A stretch of DNA of 64,000 nt from assembly GCA_963169105.1 (NCBI GenBank), contig OY720633.1:159355780-159419779 (forward strand), in the 5' to 3' direction. Position numbers and translations under genes: made by a program. This DNA comes from Ceriagrion tenellum (Eukaryota; Arthropoda; Insecta; Odonata; Coenagrionidae). Positions 31,701 through 45,363 of the stretch are shown here, one piece after another; the stretch's first letter is position 1; the number at the start of each line of letters is the position of its first letter. The notes below the pieces were generated by a model. It had not been told where the DNA came from. It saw only the letters and a list, made by a program, of their open reading frames with translations, and ran no database searches.

Positions 31701-33398
31701 TTTGCTTGCGTATATCGTTCATTTCATCATTGGTCATAGGTTCTAAAGTGCGCTAATGTGGTCTGAGCAGCGATAACTACAATGAATTGAATTGAAAGCT
31801 CCCATAGTATCACCGGTGGCTGTTGATTTTATGTGGAGTATTTCCACCATCAGTGCGAAAGTTTTCGACCCGCGGCAAAGTCACTGCGTCTTATTTAATT
31901 AATAATAATAATAGCGTTGGGTGGGAATGAGAAATTGAGTAATTTTGACTGTTTTGATCTCCAGTGATAAGACTAAGATAAGTGTGTTTTGAAAATAGTA
32001 TAAAGAATGAATATCCTGAATGGAGGTTACGTTCATCAGATCAAATCAGGAGAAGAGAAAGATGGCCCCAAGCTGAACTGAATGGATGCATGATTTTGGG
32101 TATTCTGAAGAAGGCGAAGAGAAATCTAGGATGGGTTCAGATAATCCTAAGCGACAATACTTTTAGCATCACTGCATTACGTGACCCTAAATCATTCAGA
32201 AGGAATAGAAATGAGAAAGCTCTCTGCAGGTCTATTTTTCTTCCCTTGCGCATATCTGTGACATTTACAAAAAGGAGTTTTTATATCATATGACCTTGGT
32301 GAAGTTATAAATGACTGAAGTACACGGCTGTTTGCGCTCTGAGATTGAAGAATACGAAGCCAAAAGGGCGACTGAATGCGGAGATATGCGTCTGATACGA
32401 AATAGCAAGGAGGCATTAAAAAATTAAAAGCTCAGCCGATCTTTGAAATTATCGATGATAAAAAGAAGTTATCACTTAAAAGAGTTCATAGTGTTAAAAG
32501 TGCATAAGTATATTGAATAACCTAGGATTTAAATTCGAAAAAATACGTTATAACAGAAATTAACCATTCGCGCAGTATGAAATCTAGTCCTGAACATCTT
32601 TTTTTTTAATCGAAGATTCGATGGAAACGTGATCTAAAATGAAATATAACGCTCCACTACTATGAAGATCACCATTCATTGAAGAATTTATACTTGGAAA
32701 TAATGTTAATTGACTTTTGATACTAACTTCCACAGATTTATGTAATTTTCATCGTCACAACCAGCAGGCGAACCCATGGTCGAACATGTGATTCTGAAGT
32801 GGATAATACAGGGACAGTTATAATTTTCAATGCAAAATTTCCACAAGAACAAGCCTGATTTCAATTTTTATATTCCCGCTACTTGCGTAGAGACCTGGGC
32901 GAGGTGCACGTTTGTCCTCAAAATCGGGATGTAAAACTCGAGAGAGGTTATTGGGGAATTCGCTGACGTAAGAAGCGCCTGCCGGCTTCTTACATCCCTC
33001 CGGAGTTTCGGCGGAATTAAGTTCCCAAAAGACGTCAAGCCTCATAAGCGTCACTCACACACATGACGGGGCTTTCTGCGCCCGAAACACCCATTTCCTG
33101 AGCTCAATGCGAAAAAATTGGTTTTCCGGGTTAATGGATAGTGGCAGCTTGAATTTCCGTATAAGACCAACGTGGGCTAAGGGTAGGGCTGCACTTTTTT
33201 CTTCGCGCAAGAACTTTACGGGGGAAGATAATATCGCTTCCGTCTACTCTAAGAATTCAGACCTTAGAGTGATTCCCACCACCTAAATTTCCACATTTTA
33301 CCTCTTTTTCTAGATTTGGGTCATCATGTGTATTCGAACCAGGAGGGAAAGTGAAGAAATCCCAATGCTGCAAAGGGACCCTAAAGCCGAACTCCGCA
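31701..33398. other. Noncoding DNA, 1.7 kb
   Basis: Short frames at 31982-32293 (+), 32192-32416 (-) and 32827-33054 (-) have no recognisable domain. The patch at 32930-33080 is somewhat GC-richer but shows no clear splice pair. Confidence 0.4.
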
Positions 33399-33435
33399 CC
33401 CTTGACCCCCCCCCCCCGTCGCTCTCTCTCTCCCC
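33399..33435. repeat. Poly-C and CT-rich low complexity
   Basis: A run of more than ten C is followed by GTCGCTCTCTCTCTCCCC. Such a tract is prone to length error in assembly. Confidence 0.85.
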
Positions 33436-33781
33436 TAATTCCTTCGTACGGCGCCCAGCCTCGTGGCTGGTGCTTAAGGCTTCCAAATAAATGAGCCACG
33501 TTGGCTCAACAAGGCTTACAACCCTACGCATTTGGGGTGATTGCGTTGGTCTTGGGGATGTTACGAAACGGAAAAGAATGAAATATATCGTGAAAGTTTC
33601 CGTTTGTTTCGTTAAAGAAAGCAACTTCTAACATACCATTCCATTTGCGTAAACTGACTTGGGACAGTATTCTTGGGGGGCTAGAATTCTCTTTCGCCCT
33701 AATTCTCGCTCGAACCAAACGAGCACTGTTTTTGGAGCTTCTTTATTAATTTTTTATTTCACAACAGAAAGAATTTGCCTT

Positions 33782-33819
33782 AATTGGAGCTTCCTTTCTC
33801 AATTGGAGCTTCACTTCTC
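33782..33819. repeat. 19 bp tandem duplication
   Basis: AATTGGAGCTTCCTTTCTC is followed directly by AATTGGAGCTTCACTTCTC, with two differences. Confidence 0.85.
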
Positions 33820-34484
33820 AATCTCAAAAAAATTCTCAATTTTTGAATTACGAGAAACCTCCAAATTTGGCTCCTTTGCTCCGGTTAAGATAGTAAATAA
33901 GGCTCTCAAGAGACTGACCGTTTTTCTATCACTGCTGTGGCTTGCCTGACAGAGAAAAGTGGTTTAACTTTATAAAGATATTAATCATCTTAGCACGAGT
34001 CGCCCGAGAAGAATTGTGATATCACGTGATCATCACGTAGATCATCACGTGAACAAAAATTAATTTGATTACAAACTTATTTAAGGCATTTGTAGCTGTT
34101 GTCTATGCAGAAAGATTTTTCATTTGACTCTTCTTCAAATTGGGAGATATCTATGACTATATCAGTGGAGAATTGAAGCTTTCCAGGGTGTAAGGGCACG
34201 AGCGTTTTTATTGCAATAAGAACAAAGCGAAGTACTAATAATGGGGTTGTTTGTTTTGACCACCAATTCTATTGTGTTTATAAAGTCGTTAGATGTATGT
34301 TAAAATGAATTGTAGAGAAACTTATCATTTTGTAAACTCATTCTTTCACTTGTAAAATGAAAGTACCCTAAAATTACACCCCAATAAGTCGAGCTGCCTA
34401 CGTCATTAGAAATACGGTCATCCACCACACTAAAAGAAAAATGCAATCGAAGGTTGCAGGTTCACCTTTGTGGACTATTCGTTA
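33820..34484. other. Noncoding DNA
   Basis: A short palindromic stretch with repeated ATCACGTGA-like words lies at 34020-34050. No gene is visible. Confidence 0.4.
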
Positions 34485-34634
34485 TAAAATGAAGGAAAAC
34501 ACTTTGAATTTCCACACAGTTTATTACGTCAACAACGGTTTCAACCCGTTACACGTCATTCTCAAATTAAAACGCGTTGAACGCGCGGTCGACATTATAA
34601 ATCTTGCGGAAATATAGTGTTTTCTTTCATTTTA
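34485..34634. mobile_element. MITE with TA target sites
   Basis: Terminal arms AAATGAAGGAAAACACTTTG... (from 34487) and its complement (ending 34632) match over about 27 bases with one substitution and a small indel. TA dinucleotides lie at both outer edges (34485-34486, 34633-34634). The 146 bp body contains CAACGGTTTCAACCCGTTAC, a motif style common in arthropod dispersed repeats. TA duplication suggests mobilisation by a Tc1/mariner-type transposase. Confidence 0.65.
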
Positions 34635-36479
34635 AGAATAATGACGCAGTGAATGAGCCCACGCTCTTTTATTATTAACTTAGCGGTCGGTGTATGACTC
34701 AAAGAGCTGCTCACTGTCACTGTCTCGTGAAAGCTAGAGCTTCGGAGAGGTCGCAGCTAGTGATGGATAGTCGATTTTTGTCGGTTGTCGCATAAATAAC
34801 TCAAATGCACTCCATACGTAGTATTTCAGTATTTCATGGCCTATGAATTCACGACTGTGCGATAAATCGAAGAACAAAAGAAGATGAGTGTCATCACTTT
34901 TTATGCTCCGTCAGAATGGCTGTTTAAAAAAAAAAGTGAATGGTAATGGAATTGAATGTATTCCACTCGTTACCAAAATGTCAGGGGCTGTGTTTTATTT
35001 TTCATTCCCAGTCGAAGAAAGAGATTTATTGGATGAAATATTAGGAATGGAAGTGGAGAGAAACATAAAATATGTAGCTGGAAACCATGAACTCATGAAA
35101 AGACACCCGTGTCACATTTACTGAGGCTCACGATATGTTAGACACATTGAACATCTGCCAGAATAAGAATTAAGTCCAATTCGAAAAAATGCTCGGTCGT
35201 CAAAATGTCGCGATACTTAGTACTCCAAAAATTAGTTTGTCGAACTGGGGCACATTAGCAACACGACACATCATCGAAATGGGTTTGAATTCAATGAGGC
35301 ATGCAGGGTGGTAGATGCGTACAAACATTGGAGAATAAAAATGGGCCAGTGGAAATGGTCGAATCATAATTTAGTGTGGCAATCAATATTTGCAGACGCA
35401 TCAGAAGTAGCGCGTGTGAATGACAAAATGCATACGTCTGATGACAAATGAGCCCCAGGAGCGATTAGTTGTTTGCGTTGATAGCAACTGCGGCACCAAT
35501 GGTCGTTGCCCCATGCATACAAATGCTTTCGCTCATATTCTGCTAATACAGATAGAAAGAAATTGCCAAGAACTGCCATTACATATAGCAACAGTAAGCT
35601 TACCACATTGGCTTGATTCCTGTTCTTATTCCGGCGAGTGATGCATGCATTAGTCATAATCTTTCCGAGACTTTATATTACCTGGAAGTTCTACTTATAT
35701 ACTGCATGTATATAAAAAATTATACAAAAGACCCGATTGAAACAAATTACCGCATCGACAACGACTTACTGTAAACGAAGCAGTTAAATTTCTTACTCGT
35801 ATACTAGTTTTTAGAAGTATTTTTATAACTGTACACAATCATTGAGCACCTTGATAAAATCACTTAAATCCAGTAGCCATGAAGTGACTCACCGGCGTAT
35901 AGACCGGGATTCTTATATTGGCTCTCTTAATGTGACTCTTCAATTACCAATGCGCTCGTTGAAATTTTGCGTGATAAAACATACATTTTTTCGTTTGTCA
36001 ACAGTAAACTTCAGCATTCTTAAGTCAACAACCTTCTCTAAACGCCTAAAAGCAGCCGGTGTCACGTTTTTGCGGTCAAAAATTATATTAAAGCGGTCGT
36101 ATACTTATTCATGCATTCATTTATACCCGTTGGTCGTTCAATATTAGATTGGTTGACTACTGCCTTCCAGCCTTTCTTATCTAATGCTATTTCCCTAACT
36201 ACCGGGTAAGTATTCGTATATACCGTCCTCTTAATTTGGTTCATGGTTTTATATCGAGGCATAAACAGGAATAGGTCGTACAACGACAGTCTCTGTGGCA
36301 GCATATCTGCTCGAACTGGTGCAATATATTGCAGGGATTTACAAGAACTCTAACTAATCGGTAATACCTAAATTCCGCTTAGTGTACGAGTCGTTATCCT
36401 TTCGCATGATGTTTGTGGTTTTGAAGTAGTCAGGGATTACTTCCAAAATAAATCTCTTTTCACAGATTAAATTCAACCA
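34635..36479. other. Noncoding DNA, 1.8 kb
   Basis: Frames at 34888-35124 (+), 35364-35657 (-), 35842-36147 (+) and 36083-36304 (-) have no recognisable domain. Nothing is supported. Confidence 0.4.
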
Positions 36480-36545
36480 GATGGATGAGACTGTTCCGTA
36501 ATGCTCTGTCTTGCAATCCCAAAGGTCGGGATTCGAGTTCCAATA
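36480..36545 (+). pseudogene. tRNA-like relic (SINE head or pseudo-tRNA)
   Basis: The order matches a tRNA: an A-box-like segment (GGATGAGACTGTTCCGTAATG), an anticodon-arm-like GTCTTGCAATCCCAAAGG with TGC in the loop position (Ala if functional), then a B-box-like GGGATTCGAGTTCC. Stems do not pair well and no CCA-adjacent acceptor stem is evident, so it is a decayed tRNA copy or SINE head rather than a working gene. Confidence 0.35.
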
Positions 36546-37191
36546 TAAATTATTCCGCCAGGAATAAAATGAAAGTGATGACAGCCTTAATTACGGCCTC
36601 AATGAAGGAGACAAAAGAGCATGCTCTGTTACATTTTGGTCACTCGTACCCACTTCTTTGTGGTGGATTTCCCCACAAGATACCCCTGTCAGTAGAAACC
36701 CTCGAAATATGAAAATACGTTTGCCACGCGCTATTATTAAGCTTTTCTCGCGCACTCGCACCCCATCTGATGAAGAATTCTCGGGTTTCCAGCCGCCTGA
36801 GAAAATTTAATCACCCACGCCGCCGGAATTCACGCCGGAATAAAACCAAATCTTTTCTCGTACTTCAGGTTGTGATCTGCTGCACGGTAATGACCGCTTC
36901 TACGCAATGGTGGCACGCACTGGAATAAGATGAAGTCAAGTGGAGAGAATTCAAGGAATGGAGAATTCATGCATCCAATATTGCGAAAAAAAAGTATCGA
37001 ATTCAATAGTAAGAAGTAAGAGTTCCTCATCTCGGCAGGAAAAATATCAAGTGCATTACGCGTCAGACTAACTTTTTTTCCTTGGCAATTTCTTGTTCGA
37101 AATAAACCCTTTATTTATACATTATCAGATGATTTCTTCAGAAAAAAATATACTCGGAATAGTTGCGATTTATAGAGGAAATAGAACTCTG
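36546..37191. other. Noncoding DNA
   Basis: No gene or structured repeat is seen. Confidence 0.4.
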
Positions 37192-37230
37192 GATATATAT
37201 ATATATATATATATATAGATAGATAGATAT
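37192..37230. repeat. Compound TA/GATA microsatellite
   Basis: About twelve TA units run into three GATA units. Confidence 0.9.
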
Positions 37231-37999
37231 AACTTTAATCACAGTACCGGCAGACTTCAATAGTACCTACTATCTTCAGAATTTCCTCTTGTATCTTCAT
37301 GATTTACTTCAATGCAGCGTTCTTTAAATGCCAAAGATACGATATGTAGCAGCTGAAATTAATCAAATGAAAAAAGTTTGCTGAAAAATTCTTAGTCTGG
37401 CATAAACCGCTGGTTATTTTATGCTTCAGTCCTTCCCCAAATAAAACAAGAGGACACTAAAAACTATTGTATGTTTCGCTAATTAGAAATTTACACCACG
37501 GCTGGTAAAACATAAACAAAAACAGCCATGAGAATAGCTGTTAATTAAAAAGTCCAAAGAGCATGGTGAGCTTGAACACTGTGATCACACCTTAATCCGT
37601 CATAGTTAACTTTTGCCTCAGCAAGCTGTGAATAACTTACTAACGGTAAAATGAAGAACTTCTACATCATTGGGGTATCTAAGTAGTTATGGTAAGTACG
37701 TTATCTTTGTATTAACAACAGGAATCATTTTCTAAGGCGGAATGCGCGGAAGAAATATTGTATCAAGAAAGATACACGAGAACGTACGTTTAAGCCGTGA
37801 AAGAGCTAGGGTGATTCCAGCCAAGGGAACCGATACAGAGGACTTTTCTATGTCTCCGAGGAGTTTGCTTAGAACTGTCACGCAACAGTTCCGTGACAAA
37901 AGGCTCGAGACACATTTTCTGAGCAATAAAACATGATCTTCCTTCTATTTGTGCCGTGAGAAAGTGGGAGGTAAACGACACTCCTTCCGTGCATCGAGT
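37231..37999. other. Noncoding DNA
   Basis: Overlapping 60-residue frames on both strands near 37732-37981 have no motif. Confidence 0.4.
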
Positions 38000-38461
38000 C
38001 TATTCAGTCCTCATCAGGATCGTGTCGGACCGCGGAAGTGGGCATTTCCAGCGAAATGGAATTGTTTTTCTAGAATTATTCCTAAATAGTTGAGAAGGAA
38101 AAAAATCACACGAGCAAATACGATGAAACCTAAAAAGTTTGCCACCTTTGTAACACTTTCTATGAGTGACGTGTTCCCCGCCGGGCGATGTAGTCGATAC
38201 GGCTCGCTCTTGAAAACCCACGTCAGTTTCCTCAGATCCCAGATCGGCCCTTTCGGAATGCTTTCCACTGTCATAGGGAGCACACCGCAACGTCTTCCTC
38301 CCCACCAATCTCCACCTCTCACTCCAATGCTGGAACGGATGCGGCTTGAGCCATTAGGGTCGAGATGGGGGCAGAGGCGGCGACTACATCCTATTTATAC
38401 TCGTCGGCATTACTCGCGAAGGTGTGGGGAAGGATCTGATGGCAACATGTGTCCAAGTTAA
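38000..38461. other. GC-richer block with overlapping frames on both strands
   Basis: Frames of 102 residues (38000-38308, -), 102 residues (38014-38322, -) and 123 residues (38090-38461, +) overlap. This reflects low stop-codon density in a GC-richer patch rather than three genes. None shows a known domain. The + frame has a Pro/Arg-rich second half (QRLPPHQSPPLTPMLERMR). It could be an unidentified dispersed repeat or a diverged exon; I cannot choose. Confidence 0.3.
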
Positions 38462-39887
38462 TATCATTTAGGCACTTTCTTCTATAGTGATTTTCAAACA
38501 TTGATGGCATATGACGATTCAGAACTCTTACGTGACGACCAATCGTTTGAATACCACTTAAACTGGTAATGCATTCACGACATGCATTAGAATATACCGC
38601 CACGCCCGAGTTCACTTTTTCCAGCGGACTAAACAGTAGTCACCGTGGCGCCACCGCCCAGCTCACCTCCTTGTTTCCATTCACATTGGAAAAATGAGAA
38701 TTTGTGGCTCTCATAACTTCACCACCTCGGTCGCAAAGTTTTATATCTTAGTGAATAATGACTAAAAACGTTTGAATACTGCAAAAAAAGTTGCGGGACA
38801 AGCCCCCTTAAAAGTTTTGCGGTCTAGGTATGTGCCTAATTGCCCAATCCAGGCCAGGATAAATCCACTATATTTTACACTTCTCCTATAAAATCAACCA
38901 CTTTTTTACCGAAATAATGCATCAGCGCACTCGACCTTAAAATCAAACTCAACTGTTTACGGTTTAAATCGTTGTATATACAAATTAAATGGCTGAATTA
39001 ATTGTTCTTAAACGATATTTTCGACGACCAAAATCCTCTCTTATACCTTAGTTAAGGAAAAACTTCCAAATACAGGTTGGTCAGTTGATATTCATGGTAA
39101 ATGAACGCGTAAGCTATTGACTATTTCGGCTATCGTAAAGCCATTCAGTGTTGTGATGGTGATGGAAACCACCAAAGTTTATTGAAAACGTCAAAAATGT
39201 ACAGTAGAGTAGTAAGACAAATGTAAAAAAATGGAAGAAAACCTCAAAAATTAATTATAAATGGACAGAGGGTACAAGATAAAAATGTTTTCCATTTTGA
39301 ATAAAGCGATGAGGCCCGGCGTCCTTCTAAAGGACCGTCTTTAATCATTCATACCTACCGCTCAAATAAAAGGGAGACGCTAATTTCTCCTCTCTTTTTT
39401 GCGTCAATAATTCCGGATTCAGATGCAAGCATTCGGAATTATTGGCTCCTGTGAGAATTTATATACCTTTTCCCATGGTATGATGTAGTTTGATGGTATA
39501 AAATCTCTAATTAGAACGATATGCATAAAAAATGAGGATCAACATGCTTAGTTAGGGAATGATTTTCCTCCGAGGCCAAATTCACTCAGATACCACTGCG
39601 AATCGGGTGCCCTTGATTTTGCGTGAATCATGTATTCAATACCGATTTTTTAAATAAGGCTGTATGAAACCCGAGCGTTCTGACATTGGCATTTCGATGG
39701 CATTAGATGTACGCAAAAGGTATCAGAAGACTTATGTATCTTTGCCGCGATGGTTCTCATGATATTCCTAATGATAATTCCATGGAATGTCCATTTAAGA
39801 AGAGGACTAACATTATTGAACGGTATATATCTGCCACTATGCCTGGATAATGATATTGGTGAAGTGCTGTCATATATTGTGAATATA
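38462..39887. other. Noncoding DNA, 1.4 kb
   Basis: No gene or repeat is seen. Confidence 0.4.
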
Positions 39888-40260
39888 TCTTCTTCTTCTT
39901 GATGCCGTACACTATTCAGTGCGTTTTCTGCTCAAGCATCGCTCTCTTGCCTCTTGAAACAGGTCCCCAGTATCTCTAATCGCTGTCCACTCTTTTATGT
40001 TTTGTGTCCATGAACTTTTTCTTCTCCCTCTTGGGCGCTTCCCTTCAACTCTCCCTTCCAAGATCAGACTGAGGATTTCGTACTTTTTCCTTCTCAGGAT
40101 GTGCCCAAGATATGAGATTTTTCTCTTCTCAATTAACTTCCTCAGTGAACGATCAAGGCCTGCTCTTCACAGGACCTCAGTGTTTGAAACTATCTTGATT
40201 GTGAATGTAATCCACCAATATGGTCGTGGCCGCGGATGTGTTATTAGTGGTGTGAATACT
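39888..40260 (-). mobile_element. LINE 3'-terminal relic with GAA tail
   Basis: On the minus strand the text decodes across frames to ISWAHPEKEKVRNPQSDL and EGSPKREKKK-like pieces. This is the usual KISYLGHxLRxEKYEIL...GKxxGKRxxGRRKxSWxxN tail of RTE-like LINEs, in degraded form. A TTC run at 39888-39899 (GAA on the minus strand) forms the 3' tail. The forward frame at 39997-40284 is a shadow. Confidence 0.5.
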
Positions 40261-43200
40261 GTTTCATATAAGATGCTTGTTTGATCCTCCGAGGCTGCTC
40301 TGTGGTGTGACGGAGGTACTATTCAATCCCACCCTTGATTCTTTCCTGAATGGTTTAAATCCGAGTTTGCAATTCATGTCACGATTAGAAGAACAACATG
40401 GAACCCCAGTACACTGAGCTAAATGATGCAAAACGCTAAAGTTTTTCAATATTGGAAGTGTGATGAGGTTAGTGCCGGTCGACGAATGGATCCCAGCAAC
40501 GTGTAAGGCATCCAAAAGTTCGGTGAATAAGTTAACAATAGGATGTTAGTGTTTTTTATGATGCATTTTGGCATCATTTTGCAGTGGGATGCAATTTTCT
40601 TAAACTAGTATTATTAAAACAGAACCAACAGGATACATGATATTTAATTGGGTGAGATATTAAAAAAACATTAGAAACTTTTCATCAATCTTTAATACGT
40701 TAGTATAAGGAGCATATACGTTATAACTTCAACGCTATGACGAGCTTCCTCTCATTTCATTCCAGCGCAGATGGGTGGCTGCCCATTGTTATTTCCCGCA
40801 ATGCGACCGGTCACGTGATGTGTGCCTTTGCCATTGCTGTGCCCATTGAGTATGCACAGTTCAATTACATGTACAATTTAGCAGTTTTCTCGAAACGAGC
40901 GGATTCTATTTTTTTCTGTCGCCTCTTCTCGCAGCGTCTTCATGATTCGACAGCAAATCCCGCTTGCGAATTAGACTTCTAATGAAAAACTGAGACGAGG
41001 GTAAATGCAGAATAGCAAATGCTCTGGAAAAGAATGTTTTAAATACCATAAAATGCGTTACGTTATAGCTAAAAAGTTTTAGATTCACGGAGATCCTTGA
41101 ATGGAATATTTAAAGGAGAGCGTGGAGGGCCACATTTCAGGCTTGCTGTTGTGTGGTTTAAGACGTCATGCGAGATTGTCTTTGTAATTATCTTCCCTTG
41201 ATTCTCCAAAAGCTCACCCACATAACATTTACTGCTTGTCACACTTCCCGGAACGAGTGACGTAGAAAACCAACCGGTAGGCTTATGAGGAACTTTTGTT
41301 GTGGGAAAACCTAAAAATGTCTTGGCCAGCCACTTAGGAAATCACCCCATCACGTTTAAAGCCTAAGACATGTTTGCGCCCTGAAAAAAATATCCACTTT
41401 GGGAATAAAGGTCTGTGAATAAACATCTTCATCATTCCTCTTCTTTATGAACTCTGATGTATCATAGCAAAACTCTCTGGATGTGATAAACATCAACTAT
41501 ACGAACCGTCATGTTTCAATATTATTTTTTAAAGGACAATTAGTCAAGTTAAACAATTTGTTAGTGAGAAGGCTGGGTATAACTTACTCCCAGCCCTGCA
41601 TCTACGTAATATAACTCTCAACTAAGTCACAGGCCGAGATTCATTCACGAAATCGTTTGCATTGACGCGCAAAATATAAGCATATATATTTCAACTAATA
41701 TAAAGTCAAGCATATGTATAAAAATATTTTATGGAGCATTATAATATAAATTATATTATATAGTTAATTTACATATCTATAATGCTTGATATCAATTGAT
41801 TTCAAATCTTTATGCTTTGACGCAATCCATAAAATGAAAAACCTATTCCTCCGCCGATGTTTCGTACGTATTTTAGCACGTCGTTGTACTGGTTTTATTT
41901 ATTATATCTTGGTGAAGCAAATTAAGAATTCCATAATTTAGTGAAAATAACTTTTCTCCAAAAATTTTATTTAAATTAATTTTTAAAATTCTCATTGTTA
42001 CCTCTCAGTTGTCATACAAAACAGTTTGACTCATTTACCGATATTTTTTATTTTATTTTTACCGGTATTTTTTGAAGCCTGGATGGTATGTGCAAATACA
42101 CACAACACATTGGCGGAGGAATGAAGTGTTGTCTATTTCGTGGACTAATATCTCGATACAAGCGAAGATTTATATAAGGACCGTAGGTAAATAATGCAAT
42201 ATCTCGACATTGTGTTAGTTCGGGAAAACTTTGTAATAATTGATAGCCTGAAGACTTCAAAATTGAAAAAGCTCGATGTTTTATACTCATCTGTATCGTT
42301 TTCATGAATAAATGAAAAAAGAAAGAATTCGGATATCCGTTTTCAGATAAAACAACAGCATGTAGCTAACTCTTCAATCGACTCTCGGGGGCAAAGACTT
42401 AGCGGATGCATTGTGTCATCCACCCACACATTGTCTGCCAGTGGTGAGGATCGCGATGCGGTTGCGTGCAAGAGAAACTTAGAAGTGCATGTTACTTGTC
42501 CGTCAGAAGAATGCAGCGACAGGGCAATGTCTCACAAACGGAGCACATGAGTCGGAAATGGATTACCCGCGACGAACGTAAAATTCTTGTATATTCGTTC
42601 GGTAGAAACTATCACGCCACGACCAATTGAGTTCCAATTTTCTTTCAGGGAAAACAGAGCGGGATTAAGAGAGGGGAGTTGGAAACCACGGAAATGCAAT
42701 TAGCTACTACAGAGCCTCATTTCTATGTCATTCATCATACTTTCTTTCCTTTTAATGAATCAACTAACGAGAAAAACAAATTTTTCGTCAAATCTCCATT
42801 TTTTCAAAAATAACTATAAGAATTGCAATTATCATACGGTGTTATACTAGGTGTGAGTTCAATTATGTGAATTTATAAATTCATATTACTTCTTCTAAAT
42901 TTCGTCCAGCAACGTATAAATTTCTCCGGTTATGGAGTTTTGGTCATATGAAAAACCAATCATGGAATCGTTGCTAAAATTTCGTTGATTTTAACTATTC
43001 TCATCAATACTAACTACAAAAAAATAATCTGCGTAGAAAATAACAATGCCATTGCATATTGACATCCGTCCATTACACTCCGTTCACGCTATACTAAGTT
43101 GTAGCTGCATTCGTACCTGTCTTTAACTAGCTAGCTACAGTTAATATTTACTCCATTAAATGTGCCGCATATTTGTTTCTCATAACCTAATACTCAAACG

Positions 43201-45363
43201 AAAATGATGATGACTCGACCATTACGTGAAAATAGATTTAAATGGCAGAAAACGACTACTGTAGACAGACAGTTTATCCGGTTAGAAAAAGTTAACATGG
43301 TCAGAGCAACTGGGCGTTCGCATTACTAATTCTTACATTAGTATGGATTACAACGATAAAAAGCTAAAATGTGAAATAAATCTATTTCACAGTACATTAG
43401 CAGCTAGGAAATAGTGCATCATCTCGAAAATAAACCGTTACTTCGGCGACTTGGGATCAGCGCTCTGATGAACGAATGTAAATGCGTCATAACACGTTTG
43501 TTTTTTACATGTTATATTTTTGTTATCGCCTTTGTATGTTTATAGAAGTTAAAGATTTCGTAATAGGTTTATTTTATGATCAAAATTCCTTCCCCTTAGA
43601 GTTACAATCTTATTATGTTCACTGAAACTTCTGGTCGCACAAGAGAAAGAGTAACTGATAGGTTAATTATAGGGAAATCTAAATAACGTGCCTTATCCCA
43701 TTCGTTTTCAACTTCGGCTGACGTCTACAATCCCATAGCAGGCTAGCATTTGGGCAAATATGAATGATAAACAACGTGCACATATTTGTGTCATGGAATT
43801 TAAATGGTTTCTTATATTTAAACGATAAAAAAATCGGATTAGAGAGTGAAATACATTTGACATCATGTTTAGAGAGAACTGATTAAAAAGAGAGAGACAA
43901 TTCATTTGAACATCAAGGCGGTGAAATAAAAATTTAAGTCTGGAATGGGCAGTCACATATGAAGCTAAGTAAGTCATATTGTAATTGGAGGAATAATACA
44001 CTGAGACCTAGAGTTACAATAGCCATCTCAATGAATTCCATTCCTTTAATTAGCTCGGTGTTAAGTTTCTGTTTCTAACTCTTTTAAGTAGTCATTTCAA
44101 ATTTAAATACCTGGGAAGTGTCTTTCAAGTCTGCCTAAGTATCAGCAAACAAAAGATAAAGTGGAATTGATGCCGAGCATATCACTTAAAGGAAAAAAAG
44201 TTATCGGCTTTGGGTTTGTGAATATTTCCGCTTGTAATCTGGTAAACAATGAGTAATGAACGTTTGGTGGCACTGAGCGGAGCCAATCTCTCACGCAGAC
44301 CACATATTCGGAAAATTCAAAACTCAGAGCGGAGCAACTCCGCTATCTCAGCGTCATTAATACATAGTTTTGAGCATTCCGTGTATTCGGGATATTTTGT
44401 ATCTGCCACAAAAACCGCGATATTCACGTGCTATCTATTGGCTATCTTATCGGTAATGGACAGCGGAATGAGCAGCAATTATCTCATGTACCGCCGAGAC
44501 TTGTTTTCTGATCTCCGTATAAATCCGTTTAAATCACCATCAATCGGTGTTTTCATGGTGACTTTGAAATATACCGGATAATATGCTAGAGTTGTAAAGG
44601 AAATTATAAAGTTTATATGGTAAAAATTTCTTAAATTTTATATTTGGAGGCAAGATAGTTTACATACGAAGATGAAGCGAAGAGGAAAATGAAATGCAAG
44701 AATTAAAAATGGCATTCTTTTAGTCATCCGACAGCATAAAGCAAAAATATATAACCCAGTACCGAGTTCTATGCTTTTATAATTGGATTAAAGGTTGAAT
44801 GACTAGGAGTAACCATTCCTTTAAATGATTTTTCGCTGAATTTACAATACTTTTGGATGGTAATGCATTCTTTTAGCCACTTAATAATGTAAACATCAAC
44901 CCTATCTTGAGTAGAAGTAATCGAAAAAGCCATAAAGAAGATCCCTGCACCGATCCAAGGCTTTTCTCATCGGGCTTAAATTTAATACCATGGAGTAAAA
45001 AAAACTCATTTAAATGTTTGTACGAGGTGTTTTTTTTTTACTATTTATTGTACTTAAATAGAAATCGTGGGAATCATCCGTAGGACAAGGAATGATGCAC
45101 TTTGTAATTTTACGACGAAAAAATATTGAACTTGACTCTTGAAAAAGGATGTGAAAACTTTGAAAAACTTAGAGTAAAAATAAATCGTGGTGAAAATTAC
45201 AAAGTGAATATTAAAAAATACAAATTATTTTAAGGTATTTTATAGGTCTTGACTTGTATCTCTGCCCGATTTCAACATCCTAGGTCACCTGTAAGTCTTC
45301 CAACCAGCCGTGACTGACAGACAGCAATAGTGAATTAGTAGTGTACACAGATGATAGAAATAT
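40261..45363. other. Noncoding DNA, 5.1 kb
   Basis: The longest frame (44249-44581, 110 residues, +) has no recognisable domain. An AT-only palindrome lies at about 41740-41760 (TATAATATAA and its complement). No splice-supported coding block was seen. This is the largest stretch here without an assigned element. Confidence 0.4.

Noticed and set aside
40264..40515. 83-residue minus-strand frame
   Set aside because: No domain and chance length; the only phrase that caught my eye did not match a known family.
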